64,000 nucleotides of DNA from Polydactylus sextarius. Taxonomy: Eukaryota; Chordata; Actinopteri; Polynemidae. The DNA lies in contig CM028926.1 in NCBI GenBank assembly GCA_016801845.1, positions 9,150,501-9,214,500 of the forward strand, in the 5' to 3' direction. The position numbers and the translations under genes are program-made. The notes beneath the pieces are model-generated. The model made no database searches, was not told the DNA's origin, and saw only the letters and a list, made by a program, of their open reading frames with translations. Below, in pieces: positions 12,261 through 24,200 of the stretch (position 1 is the first letter of the stretch; each line of letters opens with the position of its first letter).

Positions 12261-15200
12261 CTAAAAACAAAAGGAGAGTGGCAACAAAGACGCTGTATAA
12301 AACTGTATTCATCTTTAATGCTAAATAATCCCTATTGATATCTTGAATTAATTTTTAAAATAATTACATTCTCTGAGGGAGTTTGCAGCTATGTATAAAC
12401 TGAAAGACAAAAGTCTGTTGCGCTGGTTGGTCATGTTGCACACAGGACCGCAAAACTTCCTGTTCATCCTATTGCCTAGAAGTTAATTGGCTGTGCGAGA
12501 GTAGGAAGGTTTATGTGGGCGAGGTAATTAAAACAGTATTAGCCAAGGAAAACTTGGCTCACACAGCAGCTGTGGTGACTCAATTAAGGACAGAACAGAA
12601 GATCGCTACGAAGAGGAAAAAAAAAAAAACAAAAAAAAAACAGCCTGTGCATGGAGAGTGGATTTCAGAGGTCGTGTAGAGGAGAGTGTGGCTGAGAGGC
12701 GAGACGACTAACTAGAGTCCAGCTTACCAGAGGAGGTGACAACTCGAACTTGGGAGCTGACCGCTCCTTCTCCCCCTTCGCTGAGGGCACGGACCTCGAG
12801 GATATAGGTGCCTCCCTCTGGCAGTGAGAGCGTGGTGGAAGGGTTAATGGTTCTCGTCACCTGGTTGTGGCCTCGACCCTCCTGTTTGAGTAAAACCTGC
12901 AGGACATGTGCACATTACCACCAGGTTGAAACTTTATGTACAGCTCATGCTTGTAGGGAAATTAAAAAAAAAAAAACATGCACTATCCTGCTTCAGTTTT
13001 CCTTTTTTAACTTAACTTAACTATTTGATAGGAAATATTTTGCATGTATGTCTCACATTTTGTCTAGATCAACAATTAAAACATAATTTTTTGATGGGAC
13101 TGATACTTGTGCGACGCATCATTACCATGTACCCGATGACGTCAGACTCGTTGTCTTTCGCCTTCACTGGGTCCCAACTTAAAGACACATTGTTTCCTTC
13201 TTGAATCCACATCAGGTTGGTCGGAGACTGAGCAGGTGCTGATGAGACAGAGAGAGAGAAGGAAAAACTCCTGGTGCAAATTCAAATAGACTTTCAAACA
13301 GAGTTGGAACCAACTAGGTCAATTACTGCACTTTTTACGAGGGGATTTAGAGCAAACTGAACAGGTAGCCGCCTCCTTTCCATTTATAGCGTTATGTTAG
13401 TGATTACTGTCAGCGGTGCTGTACTCACGGGCTTTCCTGGTCCTGGCTGTGACAGCAGCACTTGCAGGACCCTGGCCGATGCTGTTGAAGCCTTTTACTG
13501 TGATGAGATATAGACTGTTGCCTTCTAGTCCTGTCAACACCATCGACGTTTCATTTTTCACAGTTTTCTGTTTCGTGCCCGCCTCTTCCTTCTCCGTGTC
13601 TTTCCAGTAGGTGACCTTTGAACAGAACCGAATAAATACTCAATTCTCAGACTTCGGCTTGTGCAAAAGATACTTATGCTGATGGAAAACATGTGCACAA
13701 AAACAGGCACACACAAAAACACACACACAACCACAAGCAAACCTCATATCCTCTTGGCTTCCCGGGGCCGGGGCTGGGTGGCTTCCAAGTGACCCTGATT
13801 TCTGACGAAGAGACGCTGTCGGCTTTCACATCAGATGGTGCTTCCCTCGGTTCTGTGACACAAGTTAAAACAGCGACGGTTATAAAATGACAAAAACTAT
13901 TCTCTCTGTTTGTTTTTAAAACGCATGCAACCTCGGGTATAAACTCACCGCCCTCAGCAGAGTGGATGACGACTACTTTGCTGAACGGTCCGTCTCCTTT
14001 GTTGTTGTAAACTCCAACCTTAACTTCGAACGGGGTGAGCGGAGGGAAGGTCTCGTCTCTGTACTTGTAAGTCGTCGAATCAGCTGAAGTCACCATCTTC
14101 TCCTTCCAGCCTCTTGTTCCGTTGGCACGAAATGCAACGATGTACCCAAAGCCCTCACCGTTTTGGAACTCCTCAGATACGGGCTAAAAATATCAGAGAG
14201 AAGGCAACAATCACTGAAGCGTGTCTGTCATTGAGATTAAGTGCAAACCTGTTTTACCGACACTTAAGCTCCGTAACCAAAGGTGCATTATTTGCACATT
14301 TTCTCATTTGAATGGCTTCTTCAGAAATAAACCTAAAATAACTTTCCTCTATGCTGGTCCCATATAACCAGCTTTGAATTTCCTACACATTTCCTGCAGC
14401 TGTCTGCCAGTGTTAATAAAGATGCAGTCAGTCTTGAGTAATGGAAACAAATCATATCTAGCGCACTTGTGCTCATTATGTAGCTATTTATCTTTCCATG
14501 TCTGACAGGAGGACTTCTTTGGGGATGCAGCTTTTGTTTGCCATCTATGGTTTTCCTGAAGTGGTGAAACTGGGAGCCGTCTTCCACAGCTGCTCTGTGC
14601 TTAATCAAATCAAATGCCAATTTATTAAGTGAGCTAGAATTTAATTAAAGTGTGGAGCTGCAGGGATTAAATCTTTGGCAAAATTTAATACATGACAAAC
14701 ACCTGTACACCTGTTTTTGGCAACAAGTCTGCTGCTCGTGCTGTAATGTGCTGATTTGCATAGGCTTCAAAGGAATATTGTCCCCTGAAGGCATCACCCA
14801 AATTAGCCATCTAGTTTACGGAGGGAATGGCTGTGGATGGAGATGTAGTTCACATTTCATTCGACAACGACCAATCACCATGACTGCCTAATTAGTGGGA
14901 TGATCAGTGAAAATGAATTAGCCTCCATCAGAGTTATTATCAGAGCTGGAAACGCTTTTAAAGACATGCCAAGGAATGGAAGTCTTTTAAAAAACACAGC
15001 ATGAACAAATGAGGTGGTTAAGTACAGAAACACTTGTGTGTTTGGGAATTGAAACCGTCACAGATAAGCGTGGACACAGCGTGAGGGAGCTGACATAACT
15101 GAGGTGAGTCTGGTGGATGAAATTGCAGGCACTGCTGGGCTCAGCGACGGTGACTGTGGGGGCATCACTAATGGTCCTCCCAATGGCTCCGTGAGAAAAA

Positions 15201-18200
15201 AAGCGGTCTCTCACCGTCGACTTTAATGAGACGGCTGAATGAAGCTGCAGAGACTGTTTAGTCATTCATCCTGCTTAATAACCCTGCCCACCATGGCAAC
15301 TCTGACAACTCTCCACAGATGATTGCAGAGGTGGAACTGCCATGCGCTCACATGCCTCGACTGCCAAAAAGGGCTAACATTCCTGCTCCGTCTCTTTTAA
15401 TATCCATCTCCATTGATCACTGACGAACTCTTGATTTATTTCCAAAAGCATTTAACAGAAAGGAGAAGAAATAGGGCAGAACTAAGGCGACTCAGAATGC
15501 CAAGTACCAAAAGGAGGACATCTAAGTAGAACATCACAGCATTGCCCTGTGATACTCTTGAAAACTAACAGACTTATTGATGGGTGACTACATCTTGCAC
15601 CCCCACAACAGTTGGAGAAAACACATTACTTTTTGAGAAGTAGCTTAATTTTTCAAGCACACTTTGTACTTAGGGAGTGAATTGGCCTGATGACTTAATA
15701 ACTTTCACGCTGAGACACTTGTTGATGAAACAAATTGTTCCAATCATGGAGGTTTGTAATGATGAAGCTTCACATATACAGGTTTTGTTTTTTGTTTTTT
15801 TTTCCAATCTCATCAACAAGATCTGTGATATTTCTGGATAATAAACAGTTTGACTAAGAACCAAATTCATACATAGCTTGAAATGACTCTCATTTATAAC
15901 CAAACACCAATTATTGTTTTGTGTAACTTTACACATCGTTCCATTACTCTCCCAACATGGGGTCCTGTATTTATTTACGATGAGGTCACCGCTGTGTTAT
16001 GCTAGCTAAGCTAATGACACTCCTGAGTTATAAATAGGAAATGGTCTACCAGCAAACACCATCCCATCTGGAATGGACATTATCCCCCATAATGTGCCAC
16101 TGAGGTGCACTCCTCCTCATGTGAAGGTTATCTTCCCAGTGGCAGTTGGGCTCCCATACTTAATAACTACAAGAATAACTGTCAGTTGCCTCCACATCTG
16201 TTCACCGCTCCCCTGTTAATATATCCTTCAACTGATCTCAATTGCAAATTTTTTTTCAGCCTGGCTCATAGTAATTCTGTTCTTGCTCTGCCCCGAACCT
16301 GGCTGCGAGCCAAGCTGTCCTCTTGGAAACAGTTCACACTAATATCCTCTTTACTTAGTGTGAGATTTATTACATTTTCTGCAGCCACTGTCATGATCGA
16401 GAGCGCAAACAGATATTTATAAACATTCCTGGATTTATTAGGAACGACTCTCAGACTCAAGGTTAATCATCGCGCTGCCTCTCTGGTGGGACCAAATTTA
16501 AAATTCACTACGTCTTAATCACTTGGCCCGGCTGATGCAGCTCAGTGTAATACTCAGTTTAGCCGCTTGTCTTTGAGCTCTGTCAGCAAATCTCACCATT
16601 GTGTCCAAGTTGTGTCCTCAAACTCTAAGACTCTAAGATGACTTAAACAAATTTCCAACACAATAAAGTGTAAAGCTATTTAAAATGCAATGAGCTATGA
16701 TATTGAGGCTGTGCTATTGCTAATGATAAAGCACTTTTTACTCTGCTGGTACTTACACTCTCCACACTTAACAATACTTGAACATATGCTCTATGAGGAC
16801 ACGATGAGAAGAATGATTTACTGGAGCTTAAAATGCTTCACAGATAATCTGTCTAAATACTCATTAAGTAAGATGGTTCAGGTAAATATGAATTTGTTTG
16901 GGTTTAATAATGTCAATATATTATTTGTGTTCTATTAATCTGAACAGGCGCCGTGTTATAAAATGTCCATATTGAATTCTTTAATGCTGCTGCTGCGACT
17001 TAATTCCCCCTGGGACCAACACAGATTAATTTTTCTTATCTCACAGGTGCTTCCTTCTTATAATAACCACTTCAACCTCTGGCCTTGTGGAAAACCATTC
17101 TGCCCCAGTAAACTGAGGCTCTTGACGTCAGCTCGTCCTGCTCAAATTCACCACCGACGAGTTAAAATTCAGCGAAAACAAGAAGAACAGTCCAGCAGAT
17201 GTGTCGACCGTGACTCTTCTCTCAAATGGGAAAAAGGTCACTTTGCCCTAATGATAGATGCTCACCTGAGTCCTTTCATGACTCTCTCCGACAATGGAAA
17301 TCATAAGCCCACCTCTGTGTTATAATGCACATCTCTCTCACCTTTTTCTATCAGCGGGGTCATGGTTTCCTGGGAGTTGAGTGCATCTGCACCTGGGTAA
17401 CTTTACATTAGTCTCTATATCTGTGGTGCTGACTTGATTATCTGCAGAGAAGGACGTCCACAGCAGTGACGTTACAATATTAAAACAACTTTTCTTCAAC
17501 TGAAGCTTGAAACTCCAACACCACACTGTTCTGATACTTCTTTACTATGCCTCAATACATTTAATTCATCACTTTTATTTTAATTAACATTTTAAAAGGA
17601 TGAGCTTTGAGCTTCTGTACTTGATCAATATAAACCATCAACTCTCATCCAAACTTGTTGTGCACCACTGGTTTGCCCCCCTCAGAAAAACCTTCACCAC
17701 ACTGGAGGTTTAGAAAATCTTTTGTCAGTGAAGATAAAAGTTTTCTGATGATGTCAACCACTTTTTTTTTTTTAAGATGCTGCAGTAAATCACTCATTCC
17801 ATACTCTTCTCACCACTTTCACACCAAAACGTTCGTCTGTCTTTTACGTAGATCCCACTTTGACGGTTACGACAGTAAAAGTAAACACAGCTCCTCGTCA
17901 TATCTCACCTGAAGTGAATGCAACTGACTGTAAAGTAATGCAACAGCATGCAATCATCTGTCTATCTTAAAATCATTAGACCGTTTCCTTTAAGCTCAGG
18001 AGCCACAAGGACTAACATCGTCCATCAACCGTGTTTTATTCCCTTTAATAATGTCTGACAAGTATTCCCAGGCAACAAAAGTGAAGGTTTTTAATGAATG
18101 TCACATGCAGCAGCAACCTCTACATGATTATTAAGTCACATTCACATGCAGGATTTATTGCTTACTGACAGTTAAATTCCTCAGGGAACAATAGCAGAGC

Positions 18201-21200
18201 TGCAGTTTCAGTGCAGATGTTTAAAGTAAAGCTTGTTTTCATTCTTGGATTATAACATTGATTCTTTAACCTGCTGGCTGAGAAATGTTCTTCACAGCGG
18301 GGCGGGTAATGACACATTTCCTGAACGTACAACTTCATTATCACATTTGAAATCTTGGTGAGTAAAACGTTCTCAAGTTAAACTATGAATATTTACACAC
18401 TATACGTTTCTTCCCACATTTAATCATGAAATCATTTGCTTCATTTGTTTCAGAGTCACACACAGGAAATGTTGAGCAACAACAAAACAGCAGCCTCATA
18501 ATGAAACAGCCGCATTTGTATTAGGATGATATTTATTATCAAGATAATATTTATCATCTCTTAACTTTCTAAGCATCTTTAGGAGTTTATGAAAGTCATG
18601 AAAGTCTTTTTTGATGTTTGCTCTATTTACAAAACACAGCAAGAAACTTTAACAGTGTGAAATGTTGAGGTATTGACTGAAATTACATTGATTCTGGCAT
18701 TTTAATCAACTACAGATGATACAGTTTCATATTCAAAATCCTCTTAAACTGGAAGCTTTTGTGAATTCTGAATAATAATTACAATTAGAATATAAATTCT
18801 CTTCTAAAGTAATTCGTGGCCTGTGGCAGATTCTGTCTCAGTTTCATTATAAAGAAAGTGACTTTCCTCCTTCAAACAGCATCTAGATAAACTGTATTCA
18901 GATAGATTTTGAAAATAACGTTATATGATTGATATTTCCAGACACAACACTTATTTGTATTTGTGAGTCAAAGCTTCTATTTCCTCCAGTTTATTCAACA
19001 AAGATGTGAGTCTGTGTCTCTGAAACAGGAGACCTGCTGTGACATTTGTGTTTTTTGCACATGTGCCGTCACGTTTTGTGCTACGGAGACTTTGGACCTA
19101 CCTCCCATGAGATAACCAGTTCGTGCCTGCGGCCGTTTCCTCCGCTGACGTTCGCTGGTGCCACTGATGGGACTGTGTGAACACAGGAAAAAAAAAAGGT
19201 TAAAACCTCATGCGCCTCAGTGAACCACCACAACTTCACATCAGCATGTTACTGAAAACTGTAGAGAAGAAGAAATTACAGAAAAGATAGCATCTGATGC
19301 ATTTAAAAACTCAAGTTAACAGCTTCAATAATCTGGGTTATTCGGCAATGCTGCGTTAAAACTCAGTGCCTGTCAATCAAACTGAAAGTGATCGTAATTT
19401 CTACTGCTGTGTTTTGAATTTCACACCTGTTTGATGGCGCTCGATCATGGATTTTAACTTTAAGGATGGATCAACACAACTGTGTGTAGATAAAGTAATT
19501 AGTCTCTTAATTATGCTGAAGAGATGGGGCAGATTAAACAAGCCACTTCTAAATGACCACTGACCTTTGCAATTATTGCATTTAATAGACGGGAGACGAG
19601 CAGTTAGCGAAGCAGCACATTTGATCTCGACCGTCCCGCTGAGTTTCACTCACCATAAAAAGTGTACTCTGCCGCGTCTTTGCCCCAGGGTTTCAAATGA
19701 CTGGCTGCTTTAACACAACTTGTTGAAATTCATGTAAGCAGCTTATTTTCAGCTTCATTCCCAATTAAAATTAAGCACATTAAGAATAGGAATATAACAT
19801 GGTCACAATGTGGAGTGTGTGTGTGTGGAGGGGCCACAGTAAATCATTAGCTGAAATGTGAAGCTGATATATTATGGAGTATGTTCCTGGGCTGTGTTTT
19901 AATGTTTTACATTTAATTTCAATGTAGCGTATCTGCATCGCTGATGGCTCAGAGGATTTACCTGCTTCTTTAGTTCTTACTCCTCTGGAAGGTGCACTGG
20001 GATCTCCGGTCCCGATTGCATTGCTGGCCACAACCCTGAACTCATACTCCACCCAGGGGTTGAGCTCCACGGCCATGGCTGACTCCATGTCGCCCGTCAC
20101 CGGGTCTGGATCTGCGAACACGAGCGTTTCTTTAGCACTGCATTATAAATACATCACTTTACATCTTCACCGTATGCAAAGCACTGCAGACACTCAGCAC
20201 CAGCTTTCCACTTTATTTGCAGCGTTGAAAAGCGTAAGAGTCACAGATCTTCAATGAAAAACTCCCCCTTAAAGAACAAAACACAGCAGGAAAATAACGC
20301 TGAGGACACAGAGCTACCAGGGAGTTTTTTTTTTAATTAGCTAAACATCTTTAAGTTGTTGTCTGGCTGAAGCCAAGTCACCTGACCTCAATCAAACAGC
20401 TGAGCAGGTGTTTTCTTCCTTAAGAACAGACTGAGACAAATAAACTACAAGTGCCAACGGCTGCAGCAAAGACTTGGAACAACATCACTGGAGGAAGATG
20501 TAAAAAGTCTGCTGATGTCTGTGGGTCGTGATCAACGACTTCACAGGATTATATATGATAAAATATGCCGACTGTGTATGATGATCACAAGACTGTGTTT
20601 TCTTTGTGTTCCCTGAAAGTCGCACATGATTTACACCACTCACAAGCTGAGAGCTGACACTTCAACCTCACAACCATTGTTTCACTTCAAATCCAATGTG
20701 CTGGAGCCCAGAGCCAAAAAAAAAAGAAAAAGAAAAAGCTAAATATGTAACATTGTCTTTGTGCGTCTGGACTGTGCAGCATCATCATCATCATCATCAC
20801 CTTCCCTCCAGATTCATTCTTATTGTGATTTGTCAACTTCTCACACAACAGACGTGATGTTTTGTTTTTTTTTCACAACATTTTACTTTCACTTTTTGAA
20901 CACATTAGAGAAATGATTTACCTCTACATAAAGGGAAGCTGATTTCAATCAATTTTCACAGCATCTTGAGAAAATGCTGAGAGCTATGTAATTATGAATG
21001 ACATCCAGAGAAAAAAAAACAAAAAAACATGATGTTTGTGAATATATTTTGAATGGATTTAGATTCAGGTAAGACAACTAATCTTGCTTCTTCGGGGCTG
21101 CGATAATCAAGCTTTGTCAATATTGATCCCACAACAACGAGCAAACATTGACTTAAAGCATCTCCATGTCAGAAACGAACCAGAGGTCTCTTCATACCAA

Positions 21201-24200
21201 ATGAAGCGACGTTCGGTGAAGCACCGGAAACTCACGTTCTTATCATCCACAGCAGCTCACAATGAGACCACTCTGTCAAGCCAGCTGCTCTTCAAACATG
21301 AGCTGATAATTCTGTTTGCAAGGACTGAGAGCTAAAAGCTCAATCCCCTTTATGCTAATCTTAACAAGTTCAACACTGACGATACATCACAGGGTCCTAA
21401 TTGTGCTTTATCGAATTAAATGCGGTTGAGCAGACATGATGTGAGAAGACTGTGTACAAAATATGATTTATATATCAATGAGGATGAATCATTATCACAC
21501 CTTCAACTCTATGCTATTATTACCACATAGTGTATTAAGATGGATTACACACAACGCTTAGCAAGCCTTCATCATTTAATGCCAAGTGATAATAATTGAT
21601 GGTTTTTCTGTCAAAGTACAAAAAAAAAGGAGTTAATTCATTCTGAAGTAGTGAATGTGCATTTACACTAAATGAACAAAGACAAATGTTATAATTTACA
21701 CCCAAAAGGTTAATTTCCCACTAACTGCTGATACGACACTGAATATACTTTAAACCGATTTCTCAAGGTCTCAGCTGATTTTTCACTAAGCTCCTCTGAA
21801 CAACAGCTGAGTTCAAACATAAAGCAACAGGACTAAACTTCAACTGCTTCAACAGTGAATCTGAAAATAAAGACATGTACTCTAAGATGTTTCCATTTAT
21901 TAATATAAATTACGACAAGAATTACTAATAAGTTGTCTCTTGGAAACAGCAACCTTGCTCCCGTTAAGCTGATTCACCATGTGCACAGCGACTTTGAGTA
22001 GGATTAAGGCCTCACATGGCCCCACATTAACCTCACAGATCGAGGGGCTGCAATTTGTTCTATATTGATTACCTGTTTTGACAGTTTGCCAGCCTAATGA
22101 AAATGGGCTGCGGGCCTGTAAATTATAGGTGCTGATAGGGCTGTGGTTGTCTAAGCCACGAGTCCAGGACAAGGTGGCTGTGGTATCTGTGATCTCCTCC
22201 ACTATCACCACTCCGGGGGGTCCGGGAGGACCTGAGAAAAGGTTAAGACACAGACATACAATTACAGGTTTGAATGGTTGAACCATCAGAGCTGCAGAAA
22301 TACCACAACTGAAGGGAATAATACGAAACGGTCTGAGCTGCTGATTCAATCAGTTCTCAACTGATGCATATTGAGATAGTTTTTATTAGATGCACTGATG
22401 AATGCGACCGTGCAAACATTAAGAAAGTGTACAGCAGTGTGCGTACGATGACAACATCAATTCCCTGTTGTAATCGTTGCACAAACAAACAAACAGACAA
22501 GAACATGGCACACTAAACCGAACCAGGATCTGGGCTGACACAGATCTGCTGCCAAGGATTTCATGCTGATTAAGGGATATTGAAGATTTTTTTTTTCTTT
22601 AGAGCTTTGGAGGCAGTTTGCCAGTTCTGCTGAGCATGACTGTGTGGTAGACCTTCCTGTGTTTTAATACAGCTGAACATATGTTTACCTCCGTCTTCGG
22701 AAGTAAATGTAATCTGCAAGTGCAGCAAACGTCTGAGGGCTCTGGGGGGAACAGCTGTAAATGAAAAGCTGGCAGCTGGTGCGCTCAATGAAAACCAATC
22801 TACTGTGTCCCCAAAAAGTGCCCATTAGAAGGTTATGCTGAAAGGTGCATTTGTAATTGGGGACATTAAGATGCATTTTGTGTCACTGGAAGACCAACAC
22901 ATTTTTCTTAGTGAGTCCAGCACCAACACATAAACCCTCCTCTATGCTAGCTCTTAATAAATGATTATTAAACACCTCAGATACAGTAACAGAGATGGAT
23001 GATAACAATAACAGATTGAATATTTGTGCCAACCAGCCTTTACAACAATAATTTGATAATATTGAATTACTGCCCAAGTATTGATGCCTGATCTTAAAAT
23101 ACAGTGGTACCTTGACTTACAAGTGTCCCAACTACCGAGTTTTACGAGATACGAGTCGTCTCCTTTAGTTTGAGTCGAGAGCTGAAATTCAGGTTACGAA
23201 CCAGCTTCAGATACCCCACCGCTTGTCTGGCGCAGCGTCAGTGTTGTGCTTGTAGTTATTTTGCAAAACTTTGTTTTTCCAACCATGTGTCTGAAGAAAG
23301 TGAGTGTGAAGGACGGCGCTGAGAAGAAGAAGTGGATGATGTGCATTGAATTATGGAAAAAAATTGTTGAAAAACATGACTGAGGTGTGCGTGTGGTTGA
23401 CTTGGTGAAGCAGTACGAGCGTATTTGTTACTTATATGTACATTTTTCTTATTTAAAAACACGTAACAAAAAAAAACTGTGGTGTTTTTTTGGGGGTATG
23501 TGTTTCCATTTTGCAAGAAAATCACTAAACACTAAAAAATTAAACCATGTATGACTGCGCCTCACACAGACATTTAAAAGGTGCCACTGAATCATTAGAC
23601 ATTTCTATGAATCTGTGTAACATCTCATATTAAACGTGTCGATGCAGACAGACCATCTGTGCAGACACACCCACACTGACCATAAAAAAAAAAAAGAGTC
23701 AAGATGATCAAAAGTGGCAGTAATGAAAATGGAAACGGTCATTGTTCAGATGTGTCCATCAGGAGCAAATTCCTAATTAACAAACTTCAAAGTCTGAGCT
23801 GCTAATTAGCGCCGATGACTCCAAAGTTTGGATAATAACTTTTTTCGATAATAACTCAAAATGAGAAAAAACATGCAAAACAGGCACATTTTATTTTATT
23901 TGAGAGCGAGGTTTTGGTTGAAAGTCACATCGTGCACTTGTACAACAACAGATAAACTCACCTCGCACAAGAAGTTCAGCCTCTGCAAACACAGTGTCAG
24001 CACTGGTCTGGGCCCGACACCCATACTTCCCAGCGTGTTTCAACAAAATGTTCCGAATCATCAGATCCACTGTTGAAGACTGCTGCAATTGGTAAAGCAC
24101 AGCATAGAATTGTTGGGTATTAAGCCGAGTTAAGAGTAAATGTGCTTGACACGAGAAAGTGTAATTCCTTTACATCTGGTGGAGGCTCATGTGGTTTGTG

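Larger units (their letters stand above)
22232..23961 (-). other. cntn5: cntn5 intron between Ig6 and FNIII-1
   Basis: 1.73 kb, phase 1. Its centre is a Tigger/pogo-type transposon remnant (listed separately, 23102-23480) lying antisense to the gene. The remainder shows nothing recognisable. Confidence 0.7.

Noticed and set aside
12027..12328. Open frame on the + strand across the cntn5 last exon
   Set aside because: It is antisense to the GPI-signal exon and 3' UTR, has no family resemblance, and the minus-strand reading is clearly the real one.
13674..14096. A single continuous minus-strand frame over two FNIII exons read as an intronless gene
   Set aside because: Consensus splice sites and exact matches to contactin-5 on both sides show a 96-base intron in the middle; the readthrough is kept only as a finding.
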